Shown here piece by piece: positions 31,116 to 41,839 of a stretch of 64,000 bases of DNA; position 1 is the first letter of the stretch; the number at the start of each line of letters is the position of its first letter. Origin of the DNA: Favolaschia claudopus (lineage: Eukaryota > Basidiomycota > Agaricomycetes > Agaricales > Mycenaceae); assembly GCA_037176885.1 (NCBI GenBank), contig JAWWNJ010000114.1:620001-684000 (forward strand), written 5' to 3'. The translations under genes were made by a program, and so were the position numbers. The notes beneath the pieces are model-generated. The model worked only from the letters and a program-made list of their open reading frames with translations, ran no database searches and had not been told where the DNA came from.

Positions 31116-31305
31116 CAGTGCCGGACACCCACCAAATTCTTTCGGCTATCATTTCATAATTTTCATTTTTTCGACAATCGGCTCGTGCAAAACGATTCTT
31201 TCGGTGCTTAGCGACTGTTTTACACAAAAATCTAGACATCTGGGGCTATGTCACACCTTCCATAAAGGGAAGATCAAAGTTGTCGACTTTGGGTGTCCGG
31301 CACTG
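31116..31305. mobile_element. Nested foldback element, CAGTGCCGGACACCC ends, 190 bp
   Basis: Inverted ends CAGTGCCGGACACCCA and TGGGTGTCCGGCACTG. TA precedes the left end, but AA follows the right end, so the duplication is imperfect. It is related to the partial copy at 4729-4830. Confidence 0.75.
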
Positions 31306-31310
31306 AACTA

Positions 31311-31691
31311 CAGTTGCGGCGAGATCAATTCACTTACCAAATATGGAAATTACCATCAAAGCCGCCCTACTGCACAGAAAAACGATTTACTGGTAGGTGG
31401 AAATAGGATGGACGGGATGTATTCCTTGTGTAGAATAGGTCTACCCACAAAAACAAGCCGAATCTCTCATGTTTCTCACAGGTTTGGGCTGAATTTTCCT
31501 GGACAAGCTCGCCCGCCAGCTCGGCAAAATCCATACAAAAACACAGATTTTTCTACACCAAACATACCGGCTTGAGGCTCTGAACATTTTTGTCAACTTG
31601 CCGCTTGAGAAAACCATTCATATCCAAAGAAGAAGACGGGGATTGATCGGAATTTCTATATTTGGTAAGTAAATTGATTTCGCCGCAACTG
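31311..31691. mobile_element. Nested foldback element, CAGTTGCGGCGAGATCAATT ends, 381 bp
   Basis: Inverted repeats of about 45 bases (CAGTTGCGGCGAGATCAATT, then a TTTGGTAAG-type block) are flanked by TA at 31309-31310 and 31692-31693. It begins only 5 bases after the previous element. Confidence 0.85.
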
Positions 31692-31862
31692 TAAGTTGTT
31701 TTTAGTGCTCTGAGGGCTGCAGTAAACATTTCTATCCCCCAACGGCCTCAAAACGGAAGAAAAAGTTTTGGATTTTTCTTTCTGTCGATTTGAGACATCA
31801 GTGATGGCATCATTGATGGGACCTGCTTGGTGGTGTTTAGGCCGAGCGCACCATAGTTTTAT

Positions 31863-32313
31863 CAAGGGGCCATCTGTCAAGCGCCATCAAAGATGAGGCC
31901 TTGCAGTATGCTCGTGTTTATGATGGGCGTTGATCTCACCATGCATCCTCCCTGTATGTTCTAGGCGTAGTACATTGAGCTGGAATAATGTTTAATTGAG
32001 TGAGATTGAGCCACACGAGGATAAGGTTGCTGAGACCGCGCAAAAAACCGGTCCCGGAGGACGTTTTGCGGTGTGGTCAGCCTGAGTTACATAACATCCT
32101 CGAAAGAAAAATGTGTCGAAAAGAAATTCTGAGGCGGCACTATATCCTTACAAATGTACTCAGAGACACAAGGGAGCATGAAAATACTCGAATTTCTGAA
32201 GGCCGCATGCATATAACGCGAGAGCAAGTGGTTTTGGTGAGATCAACGCCCATCATAAACACGAGCATACTGCAAGGCCTCATCTTTGATGGCGCTTGAC
32301 AGATGGCCCCTTG
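31863..32313. repeat. Large inverted repeat, arms of about 75 bases
   Basis: Arm 31865-31941 (AGGGGCCATCTGTCAAGCGC to GGGCGTTGATCTCACCA) is repeated in complement at 32236-32313 almost perfectly, with a spacer of about 290 bases. It begins right after the TA of the preceding element. It is probably another foldback transposon, but I see no clear target duplication. Confidence 0.75.
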
Positions 32314-32386
32314 AGGCCTTGAGTTTTATTGATTTTCGTTGTTCTTTATTTACTGTACTATTTACTGTACTATTTGAACTCAAAAA

Positions 32387-32478
32387 GGTCAAGCCAGGAG
32401 TCGAACCTGGAACGCGAAAGGTGATAGTCGTGAACCTGAATACACAGACCTCGTGCTCTGCCATTGAGCTACATGACC
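32387..32478 (-). tRNA. tRNA-like gene with probable intron, isotype uncertain
   Basis: Minus strand. Acceptor arms GGTCATG and CTTGACC pair at six of seven positions. The D arm is GCTC-loop-GAGC, with a perfect A box (TAGCTCAATGG). The T arm is CCAGG-TTCGACT-CCTGG, with a perfect B box (GGTTCGACTCC). A TTTTT Pol III terminator follows. An anticodon stem GAGGT/ACCTT would place GTG (His) in the loop, with about 18 bases of intron after it. This requires one extra base before the stem, and a shift by one gives TGT (Thr). The extra base and the mismatch mean it could be a tRNA pseudogene. It lies between two inverted repeats. Confidence 0.6.
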
Positions 32479-32630
32479 CTTGACTCCTCTCAGTCATGAG
32501 GGAACATGTCAGGAAATAAACCTCCGACCACTGACACCAATGTGTCACCAGGTGTCACCCAAGCGTCACCTGAACGCAGTCTTCCGAATTGCCTCCGAAG
32601 TCCGACCGCAGATCGGTTGTTATACTGTAC

Positions 32631-32700
32631 TATGGTGCGAAACGGCTAAACACCACAAATAGGTCCCATCAATGATCCCATCATTGATGTCTCAAATTGC
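32631..32700. repeat. Lone end of the TGGTGCG foldback family
   Basis: TGGTGCGAAACGGCTAAACA through CATTGATGTCTCAAA matches the right end of 30847-31853 in reverse, preceded by TA. No partner end was found downstream, so it is a partial or rearranged copy. Confidence 0.6.
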
Positions 32701-33090
32701 CCGGAGAAAAAAAATGATCTATATGCTCTTTTTTTGCTGGGAATGCTGCTCCCATGAACTGTAGTCTGTTGGTATCCCTCTCAGGCACTTTGGGCGCCTT
32801 TTCGAGTGATCCGCATTCAAAAGCGCGAAATTGCCGTGCAAAACACGGAAAACCGATTTTTCGAAGTTTTGCTCCAGTACGTTTAGATTACCTTCTTGCA
32901 GGCAAAAGTCAGTGAAAAGTCAGGGCCTATATTACCGCTTTGACCGGGCCTCTGACTCCGTAATACCCATAATTAGATTGCCTTTGATTATGTATTTATG
33001 TATAACACTTACTTAACAAGTGCTTGACACTACACAACATTGCTAACTTTGTCGAAATTTATATATTTTACTACGCTATGAAATATCTAA
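32701..33090. other. No gene seen
   Basis: Anonymous sequence, AT-rich near 32990-33080. No open frame or repeat of note. Confidence 0.3.
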
Positions 33091-33594
33091 GGCTCCATTC
33101 GGTTGCGTCACTTCGGAGCACTTGACGTCACTTAAGAGTATTTCTCACCAAAAGTTTGGCATGAAATTTTTCACAAGTGCTCCGAAATGACGCTCAGTGA
33201 CGCTAAGGCTCATTACGGCTCCTTACATTACAGCCGCTCAGTGTAATGAGCCTGCTCCTTACATTACAGCCGCTCAGTGTAATGAGCCTTACATTACACT
33301 GAGCGGCTGTAATGTAAGGAGCCGTAATGAGCCTTAGCGTCACTGAGCGTCATTTCGGAGCACTTGTGAAAAATTTCATGCCAAACTTTTGGTGGGAAAT
33401 ACTCTTAAGTGACATCAAGTGCTCCGAAGTTAAGGCTCATTACACTGAGCGGCTGTAATGTAAGGAGCCGTAATGAGCCTTAGCGTCACTGAGCGTCATT
33501 TCGGAGCACTTGTGAAAAATTTCATGCCAAACTTTTGGTGAGAAATACTCTTAAGTGACGTCAAGTGCTCCGAAGTGACGCAACCGAATGGAGC
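33091..33594. mobile_element. Compound array of two short foldback elements
   Basis: The outer ends GGCTCCATTCGGTTGCGTCA and complement (CAACCGAATGGAGC) belong to the 138-base element found alone at 55029-55166. Between them the arms of that element (TTGACGTCACTTAAGAGTAT...GAAATTTTTCACAAGTGC) occur three times in two orientations. They are separated by about four copies, in both orientations, of a second unit of about 45 bases (GGCTCATTACGGCTCCTTAC...CAGTGTAATGAGCC). The whole forms an extended palindrome of about 500 bases. Confidence 0.8.
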
Positions 33595-33763
33595 GTTATA
33601 GCGCTGTGACGGCATTGGGTACTGGTGATCAGAACCATGTACCTTGCTCGGCCCACCTTTAACTACCTGAATTTCACTGGGTTGAAGAGTGATTTTCAAG
33701 AACTCCCAAATACACAGAAATATGTTTTGAGCCATTTCCATCTCTCTCGCTCGCTCGCTCCTA

Positions 33764-34121
33764 CAGTTGCGGCGAAATTAAATGCATTACCATAAAAGGA
33801 AATTCTCACTATTTTCATCCCTTCTGACTTGGAAGCGCCGGGAAAAAGCTTGATGATACGATGGGAGGTCTCTAAGTGCAGTATGTAAGTATGAGGTAGG
33901 TCGTTTGCATCACGATTGAGCAAGAATGGTGCAATAAACTGTGATCTAAATCCGTCAATCGGAGCCCAAGTTAACTTTCCCATGGATCATTTTGACCGCC
34001 AAAACATCTGAATTGGCGACACCAATGTTGAGCTTGCGATGACTCGGCCGCGTTGCCCTGTCCAGAGCTGATTTAACAGAAATTTCCTTTTATGGTAATG
34101 CATTTAATTTCGCCGCAACTG
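33764..34121. mobile_element. Foldback element, CAGTTGCGGCGAAATTAAAT ends, 358 bp
   Basis: Inverted repeats CAGTTGCGGCGAAATTAAAT (continuing GCATTACCATAAAAGGAAA) are near perfect, flanked by TA at 33762-33763 and 34122-34123. Same family as 31311-31691. Confidence 0.9.
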
Positions 34122-34176
34122 TAACTCCCAGCTCTTACATTTTCACGACTTCTTTGGGCAGGCTTCCAGTCAGCTG

Positions 34177-34623
34177 TCACCGTTGCTCGGGAGTCACATT
34201 GTCGATTTCTTCGAGCAGTCGGTCCGAGCTGACAGGGTCTTCCGGGACTTCTGCAGTCTTGGGACCACCTTCAAGAGGTTCCTCAGCGAGTGGGTCGTCA
34301 GGTTCTGTCGCGTTCCGTTGAGCTTTAGAAGCAATTTCAGTCTCTGAGCGCACAGCGCAAGAGAGAGTTGATGACGGCATGACAGGTCCAGACACTGCTT
34401 CGGATGAAGTTCCCGCTGTCTCCGGTCCGACATCATTTTCCTTTTTGCTTCCGTCTCCCATCGTCGATTGGCCTAATTGCTCGGTGACGAGGGTGCGAAT
34501 AAGGTGAGCATGAGAATTGATCTTCTGCTGCTGTTCAGAACTGAACTTGTTCAACTTATCCAGCCAGGCCTTCGGATTCCGCGCTGTACCAAGAACTTGA
34601 CCAGCTGAAATGACCACGGGCAT
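34177..34623 (-). CDS. Hypothetical protein, 148 aa, unrecognised
   Basis: An ATG at 34623 opens MPVVISAGQVLGTARNPKAW, followed by a lysine-rich helical segment (residues about 20-50) and then an acidic, low-complexity C-terminus rich in Glu, Pro and Ser (EPDDPLAEEPLEGGPKTAEV). I do not recognise it. The stop is 54 bases from the foldback element at 33764-34121, so the gene may originally have been longer. Upstream on the plus strand, CGAAAACGAAAACG motifs occur that are shared with about 36000 and 42555. It may be a fragment of a host gene or a transposon-derived ORF. Confidence 0.35.
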   Translation of the reverse strand: MPVVISAGQVLGTARNPKAWLDKLNKFSSEQQQKINSHAHLIRTLVTEQLGQSTMGDGSKKENDVGPETAGTSSEAVSGPVMPSSTLSCAVRSETEIASKAQRNATEPDDPLAEEPLEGGPKTAEVPEDPVSSDRLLEEIDNVTPEQR

Positions 34624-35626
34624 CTTCGAGCATGAAGCACGGGTTCTTTATACAAGAAACGAAAACGAAAACGTATATAAATGGAACGGCTGGGAGGCCG
34701 CTCGTGATCCCTGTCGGCAGCCCAACCAGAAACGAAAACGAAAAATCGGCAAAATTTACGGCCGGCTTCCACTGCCATCACGGCAAAGACTTCAAACATG
34801 TCACGGACTCACGGTCTTGTGGAGGCAAGTCGTCCCCTGTTGATTGTTGCTTTACTTTGTGGCTACTTGGGTTAGATATTAGTCTACATCTTATCAGCTC
34901 TCGTCTAAAAAATACAATTTATACCCTTCAACTAGAGTTGCCGACAACCAAATCCGGATTTAACGCTACTGTCCGAAATAGGAAGTTCTTTGCTGATGCA
35001 ATTGATTTGGTGATTCTCTATGCGTCGCTGTGTCAAGGCAAACAATCGAGAAGCAAATAAATGCTTGAACTGCATTGAAGATGCCCATGGAATTTTTTTT
35101 GTTGGATTTTTGCCGGCAAGGGGCCGAGATCAAATACAATGAATAGGTTTGCAATCACACTACGGTTAGATAGAATGTGTGTTAGGGCAAACAGATGCCC
35201 TACACTGTAGATTCAGGCTTGTATTTATACTACAGTAGGTATTCTAGCTAATTCTACTAGGTTCTGTTAAAGTGAGTCGAACGGAATATTCTGGAAGGTT
35301 CGCGAGGCGGCGCGTCACAGCCTCAGAATTCCAACATTTTTTGCTTCAGTCTTAGCAGAATGAGGGCCACAAGACACGGATTTTGTGGATTTTGCACCAA
35401 GTGACTAGATGATACAGTGGTGGCAAATAGAAATTGCCGTGGCTTTTTGGCCAAAATCTTGCTGTATACTTCACCGAATGACCTGAGATAAGATGTAGAG
35501 ATAAATATATGATACTACTGTACCACTTAGAATACTCAGCTATCTATTATGCCCTGACGATGCATCGATAACAGGACAGTTTCTGATTATTGCCATATCT
35601 GGAAAAGCTCAATGTATCCTCAGCAA
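34624..35626. other. Noncoding; GAAAACGAAAACG-type repeat fragment
   Basis: AACGAAAACGAAAACG at about 34658 and AAACGAAAACGAAAA at about 34730 flank a short block. The reverse phrase (TCGTTTTCGATTCTCGTT) occurs at about 36002 and 42562 beside a shared GCCGGCTGATA motif. These look like pieces of one dispersed repeat. No gene is supported. Confidence 0.35.
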
Positions 35627-35892
35627 AAAAGTATCATAACAGGATGAGAGTAAGTACTTGAAAAACAATGCTAGTTATCACTTTGATTGACTGGAATTGA
35701 ACCTCATTTGAGCTCACAACGGCTGCTTGAAGTTGGTCCTTTTAGCTATTTTCTCTGCATTTTCAGCTATTTTGTGTGAAAATAGCCAACTTTGAGCGGC
35801 TGCTGTGCGCTCAAATCAGGGTCAATTCCATTCAACCAAAGTGGAAACTAGGACTGTTTCTTAAGTACTTTCATCCTATTATGACACCTTTT
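35627..35892. mobile_element. Foldback element, AAAAGTATCATAACAGGATG ends, 266 bp
   Basis: Arms of about 110 bases are inverted: AAAAGTATCATAACAGGATG and AAAAGGTGTCATAATAGGATG (complement), each followed by an AGTACTT block, a GGAATTGA block and a GCTCAAAGTTGG-like centre. Related to 16328-16559. The target duplication is not clear. Confidence 0.75.
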
Positions 35893-36059
35893 CGCGATCA
35901 CTAAAGCCGCCGGCACCATCATTTTCGTCTTTGACCAAGTGTTTTGATTGGTTTGATGGCCCCGCAAGCCGGCTGATATGTATCACTTAGCCGAGTTCTC
36001 GTTTTCGATTCTCGTTCATACCGGGTTTCTCTTTCGAGATTAGGGTATCAGCAGCGCCA

Positions 36060-38684
36060 TAAAAATTGTCTTCATTCCCGTTTGAAGTTATCTTCCGTTC
36101 AACAAAGATTGAATTCTGATTTTTAGGGAAATGCGCTCCAACTGGAACAAACTTGATTCCGGCGGAATGACGGTACGTTCAGTGGCCCAAACTTCTGCAT
36201 TTCGCTGGCGCTGATGAGCTCGTCTTTTCAACTTCTGATTACGACGATGAATTCCCTTCGATTGGCCGTGTTGCTTCATTTCAACTTGAACCTTTACTTT
36301 GAATGCATGACCCTCGTCATCCCGCAGGCTTGGCGACGTTGAAGATTCAACTTTCAACTGGCGTCCTGAGCTTCCAAAGCGTAGGTAAGTGTTACCATCC
36401 TCTCTAACGATTGAGATGGAATACTGATCTACTAAATCATTTCCTAGGATGAACGGAGTAGACATTCCGCTAATCGACATTCAATTTCACCGGTCCTTCG
36501 TTTGTATGAAAGTATAAGTCAATGTTAACATATCCAGATATAGACGAACGTCCGGTTACCTGGATTAGCTTCACATCATGTCCTGACTTTACTTTCGGAG
36601 GATTGGTGAGTGAATCGAGCGGGCTTCGCGATATTAACGTGATGTCAGATCCCCAAATTGGATCTGGTTCAAGACTCCCAATTGTTGCCGTAGCTTCGGT
36701 CGCAGGCGAACCCAGAAACAATGAACCAGGCGGCCTTGCCATGTGCTTTCGAAGCTCAACTAAAGGTTTGTCTGCGACTTTAATTCACAGCCTTGATTTC
36801 TCTAGCCAAGCGCCGTCGAGATCTTCGATTCAGCGAAGATTTAGAGTAATAACTTGCACAGGAAGTATCCGAGGCACTTAAAGCGTCATCTACAGTTGAA
36901 TTTGATGCTTCGTTGATGTTTGAAGGTGCGTCCGAAATTCGAATCGATTTCCTGTTCTGAAGACGACAGATTTTCCTCAATATTCCTCCCCCCCAGGGCT
37001 GAAGGATTTCCACATCATTGGATGCAGATTCAGTAGTCTGAGGGGGTTGCTCAAAACCCTGTTGGGGCTCGGTAGCTGAGACAAATTCGCTTTCTTCATC
37101 ACTTCCAAGCCCATAATATAGATTATCGTACTGATCTTGCGCGTCAGAGTCCCACGGGTCGCGGAAGCTAGGTTAGCGCGTGCCTGCGCGTGCAGCACGA
37201 TTCCCTTTAAAGGAATGTTTGCATTCGTTATCCCAATGCTTACCGCTTCCGCAGTGACGACAAGGTCGTGCACCTTTCGATTTCGGAGTCGCACGCTTTG
37301 ACACATTACGATCATCCTTCGGAAATTTTGGTTCAGGCAGATTAGAAGACCAACCAACGAGATTTACGCGAGCGGATCTGAACTAGCTACGGTTCGAGTT
37401 ATCATACTCACGGTACGATCTATTGTCCCGTTCTCGTGCATCCAACTTCATCAACGCCTCTTCATGGAAACGAATAGCAGCTTGGAACTCAACCACGTCC
37501 TGATACAACTGAGTTGTAAGGATAGTAGTGTTTCATAATGTAGGGGCGCCATCCATAACATGAAGAATGATTTCTGAATCACTCAACGTGTAAACCGTAT
37601 TCAACAGGTCAGTCTTACGAATGAAATATTGAGTTGGCTTCTCACGAGCGTGTCCAGGTTCGCGATACGAGGCCTGATTAGCACGAGAACGATGCCGATC
37701 GCGCCAGTTACGATTCATGAAGTAAGTCATGAACGCATTCCGTAAGGTATCCCAGTTGGTCTCGATTGTACTGCGATATGATTTCGGCAATGACCAGTAC
37801 CAGGTTTCAGCTTCCCCCTCAAGTCTACGAGGTGCGATTCTCCCGAGTTGACGCCAAACTGTAGCTGATTCTCGTGCAATGTCGTTGACTTTCAAGATCC
37901 AGCGGACGATAGTATCAACGTTTCCGTCCCACTTTGGTACATTCTCAGCTTTCAATTTAAACTCGAAATGCGGCTCTCTGCTTCCCCCGGGACCGTACAA
38001 ATCAGCGGCTGGCAAAGGTATGCCAGGTACTGCATTATTTCTTGGAGGTCGAGGCGGAGGAATAGGGGCTCGGTTAGGACGTCCAGGACCGTTTCCATCG
38101 TCAGGATCATCATCATCCAGATCACCTCCAGGAGGCATTCCGGGTGCTTGCTGACGCTGAGGAGGGACTGCTTGAGTCGGCTGAGCACGAGTACTACCGT
38201 ACAGATTTGACATTCTAGGCTGCCGATTCTCACGAGGTGGACCATTTTCACCTTGAGGATTTATACGGCGCATTGGGTCAGGTTCTTCAGGCTCCATGGT
38301 TGGAATATAAGAACGTTCCGGTTCGAAAATTCCTTCCATTGGTTCGAAGAGTTCTGAAATTCGTTGATTACCTCTAGGCAAGCCAGAAGGAAGCGGATTT
38401 CAAAAACTCGTATCCTGAGTAAGTGGATAAGTTGTAGATTCATCATATGCTGATCTCCAGTGGCGTGAAACGCGAAGCGGCGTCGAGGACATCCTGGGAA
38501 CACCGTGCAAGTTGAACCTTTGCGACTCGCGCCGATCATCGTGAAGAGTCGGCGTGTTCGGAGGTTCAGGCTTGGCGGTAGTATTTGCATGAGACGAATA
38601 TATTTTCGATGCTGCCTCTGCAATGTCCGAGTCACGTTCACGCGGCTGGTGAGTCTTGAAGTCGTGGTACTTGTTGGCCAGCAT
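36060..38684 (-). pseudogene. Ty3/gypsy Gag-protease remnant
   Basis: Minus strand, in order. From the ATG at 38684, MLANKYHDFKTHQPRERDSD opens a low-complexity N-terminus. A capsid region around 37960-37560 (KLKAENVPKWDGNVDTIVRW, then ETWYWSLPKSYRSTIETNWD) follows. A stop at about 37533 stands where the frame continues as NTTILTTQLYQDVVEFQAAI. A CCHC knuckle [14 protein letters not shown] lies near 37215-37255 in a shifted frame. Next comes an aspartyl-protease-like domain at about 36620-36350 (VKLNVD...GMSTPFILGNDLVDQYSISI). The sequence ends near 36060. Reverse transcriptase, RNase H and integrase are missing. Several stops and frame changes make it non-functional. Confidence 0.8.
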
Positions 38685-38689
38685 CAGAA

Positions 38690-39263
38690 AGTTTTCAACT
38701 TCCTCTCTAAAGCAGAGTCCGCTGGCGCTACTGTCAAGGTAGAGCCGCTAGAGTCGCGGCTAGACAACGCATACGTTGCTCGTGCTGCCCGTTATCAGCC
38801 ACGCGACGCTGCGCGGTACAAGAATCTTAGCGCCCCTGCCGGGGGAGTTTCCGGTTCCTCTCCCAGAGGGGGAGTAGGTATACCTGGTTCTGGGGGAGCC
38901 ACCGGTTCCCATCGAGGCGACGGTTTCGTTGACCGTCAGGGCAATCGCTGGTGCGACATGTCCATGGATGGATGTCATCGCTGTGGAGGACGCTCGCACA
39001 AGGCCGTTTCCTGCATCAAGGAAATGCCCCCCGAGGTCAAGGACTGGTGTCTCAATCGCGCATACGAGACCGCCCAGCTTGCAGCAGATTCTACCCACTT
39101 CGCAGCAGAATCCACCCATCCCGTCGCATCGTATTTTGTTCAGGAACCCAGTGCCCCTTCTCCTTCGTCTCATGGCCACTCTTTCTACCACGCCGTACCC
39201 GACGCGCCTGAATATGGAGGACAGGGTCCACTCGATTTCACCGATGATGATTTTGATGCTTAG
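38690..39263 (+). pseudogene. Ty1/copia Gag, C-terminal part
   Basis: Open on the plus strand from the junction with the gypsy remnant: VFNFLSKAESAGATVKVEPL, then NAYVARAARYQPRDAARYKN, a glycine/serine-rich stretch, and DRQGNRWCDMSMDGCHRCGG with a CX2CX4HX4C knuckle (CHRCGGRSHKAVSC), followed by EMPPEVKDW and an acidic end. This order matches the end of Gag in agaricomycete Ty1/copia elements. The N-terminal half is missing where the gypsy remnant begins, on the opposite strand. No protease, integrase or reverse transcriptase follows: the stop is only 73 bases from the LTR start. Confidence 0.7.
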
Positions 39264-39336
39264 TATATTCATCTTTCTAATACTTCTAATTCCTGTTTGT
39301 CTACGTGTTGATCTCTTTCGCCTTGCAGAGGGGGAG

Positions 39337-39890
39337 TGTGGGTATGTGCAGCAGTTACAGTCTGCTCGGCTTCAGAGCCTGTAGTCAGACATGTACATTG
39401 TAGTCTACTTCCGGTAGATACATACGCGTAACGGATCAGGGCTTTTCGCCACTTTTTTGCGTCCATCTCAGAGCCCGGCTTCCTTCGTGTACCGACAAAG
39501 CCAGCCAAAATGAACCCGCTTTCACCCAATCTGAATCACTCAGAGTCACTCTCTTTCTCTCTCATTCTCTCTCATCTCTGCTCTGGAATCTTGGAATCGA
39601 AGTTTTTTCCAGTCATGGGAGGCTATACTTCGCCCAAGAGGCTTCCAGAATCATCGAAAACACGCCCCGGCGAAAGAAACATTCTCTTGTTCCGCTTTTT
39701 CCTCAATCTCTCCTTGGGTTTCCTCTTAGGCTCTATCTCTGCTCTCGTCCTACCGGCTACTCATGCGGATGCATACACTTTCACTTATTGCCTAGCCTAC
39801 TTCTCTGCTCTCTATAATCATGTTATAAGCTGCCTTGGCAAGTTCTGGCTAGCTTCTTTGTGATCAGCTAACAAATTCATCTCATGTAGG
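39337..39890 (+). repeat. Probable copia 3' LTR (right end approximate)
   Basis: A polypurine tract GCAGAGGGGGAG (39325-39336) is followed by TGTGGGTATGTGCAGCAGTT, the usual LTR start for this group. The sequence then contains CT-rich and promoter-like stretches. The left LTR is not in the window, so the right end (TG...CA) cannot be confirmed and the size is a guess. Confidence 0.5.
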
Positions 39891-40239
39891 ACAATTCTTA
39901 ATCCCGGCAAATATTAACATGTGTTCAGTATTCAACTTACAACGGCTTGTTTACGGACGATCCCATGTTTCGCACATGAGGATTGATCGACTTCGGCGAC
40001 AACCGGGATATTGCGAGCCACTGAAAGAGTTTGACCCTTCTTTCTACTCTTTCCGCTCCTCATAACCAAGTCTGTAGGTTTCCGCGGCTCTCTGTGTCGT
40101 TTTTCCGACTCCCAACATGAAGCCTGCCTTTGCTTCCAATACTCACAACCATCTTCGTTGGTTTGAGCAGCTATCTTTGGTATAGAAAGTCATCGGCACA
40201 AAATTGCGGTCTGTTTTGTTTTCTTAAGATCTTCGGACC

Positions 40240-41632
40240 GAGAATTCAAATAACCTTGTTTTCTAGTCCGCTATGCTCCTGCACTTCGTCTTCGCGGTGG
40301 TGATGCTTCGGATGATGGTGAGATGCTGCCTTCAGAGCATGACTCCTTTATTGAAGCAAGTTTTCAGAGTACCTATCCCCAGACGACGATGATCGTAAGC
40401 GCAAACGCAAGGCCAAGGGCAAGCAGCCCGCGCGCAACAGGGCATCAACCTCGAACTGCAACCGGTAAAAAACTAAACTTCAAGGCCTTCTCGCCTTCTT
40501 TGAACCTTCTTGGTGCGATTGGCAATTCCGAGGGTGCACAAGCACAGGGATTAGCGGACGTAATCATTCTGCGCCAGATGAATCGTGACAGCCCGGGTAT
40601 GCACTTCGATAACATCCTGATGTTGATTTGGAAGACTTGTTCCTTGCATTTTACGCGGTATGCACATCCCATTCCATTCGTTATTTGTCTCAAGTAAGCT
40701 CTAGTGGTGTCCTTGATCTTCGCGATCACATTAGCGATACAATTCTTCAATACTTGCTCAGCTTTCCTTATCTGGCTTCCGATGAAGACATTCAACAGTA
40801 CTATTCATTTTGCACTGACTCAACAAATGCTAAACTTCGAGGCAAGTTGGCCATCTTTGCGGTCTTGAATCAAACCGGATGCTAATGAATCAAATTAGCA
40901 TGGTGGGCGCATAAAGTTAGCTATCCTTGGCTGCTTGTCTCCCTCAAACGCTACCTCTCGCACATGAACAAGCGCTACTGGGATCTAACTCCCAACGATA
41001 CAAACCCAATCGAAGGGAGTCACGCTGAAGACAACCAAATCAAACCTACGAATCGTCCAATTTTGGAGGCAATATTATTGTGAGATACCATCTTTGTTGT
41101 CTTCTATACAGCTGAAGTCCGCTGTAGCGCGAAACAACTCGCTTCAAAGCCGGATGAAGAGTCAAGCGCAGCGAAAGGCTCGCGCTTCTGAGAAGAAGCG
41201 CATCACTGATGCGGAGCTCCTCACAGTCAAGGAAAGCAGGAAACTCCGAAATAATCTCGAAGCCACACAACAGGAAAATGAGACCCTGCGAAAGCAAATT
41301 GCGATGCTCAGCCGAGCAACCTTTTCAGCTACTCCATCGACTCCGAAGAAATTGCAGCCTGTTGCTAGTTCATCACAACTTCGTAAGCCTGCGTGATTAT
41401 TGCGATCCAAGAATTAATGTTGATTCTATTTACAGTTCCCTCGCCCTCCAATTCGATTATCGATGTCGACAGTCTGTTCCAGTCACCTCCCTCAAACACC
41501 CAGGAACTAGCTGACTCCGATTCCGATGACTTTGACTACGCTGCGGCGCTCAACTCAGACATCATGAGTCCGATGTTCAAGAAGATAGCACGCGACCATT
41601 CAATGCCAGGTATCGATGATGAATACAACTAA
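40240..41632 (+). pseudogene. Unnamed repeated agaricomycete protein family, copy 1 (middle deleted)
   Basis: An N-terminal part near 40260-40475 includes the basic motif KRKRKAKGKQPARNRASTSN. A C-terminal part includes DLFLAFYAVCTSHSIRYLSQ (about 40631), then WWAHKVSYPWLLVSLKRYLS and DLTPNDTNPIEGSHAEDNQ (40905-41060). Next comes a coiled-coil-like region (LKSAVARNNSLQSRMKSQAQ, 41112-41390). A GT-AG intron at about 41391-41434 leads to an acidic end stopping at 41632. I recall this layout from large uncharacterised families in mushroom genomes with WW-H and DTN-E motifs, but I cannot name a function. Another copy lies on the minus strand at 52870-54500. Frames are interrupted, so it is probably decayed. 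A MULE-type transposase origin is possible but not shown. Confidence 0.55.
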
Positions 41633-41839
41633 TCCGGCATGCTTTCGTTCCAGTAGACCACATTACAGTGTTGCTCCGAATATAATTTTGCTTTCATACG
41701 GTGTAAGGATTGAAGTTGACAGAGTGTTCGGGACCTTTGGGTTATCAGAACTCAGTACCGGTGGAATTTTAGCGCAATAACACATTTGACGGCACTATAG
41801 ACATACAAAAAGCATTCAATAACTCTACCAAGCAGGAAA

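Larger units (their letters stand above)
30847..31853. mobile_element. Foldback element with two nested elements, 1007 bp
   Basis: The ends TGGTGCGCTCGGCCTAAACA (continuing CCACCAAGCAGG) and complement are flanked by TA at 30845-30846 and 31854-31855. Inner blocks TTGAGACATCAGTGATG also recur near both sides (31024 and 31788). Two further foldback elements (31116-31305 and 31311-31691) lie inside. A third copy of its end occurs at 32631-32700. Confidence 0.85.
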
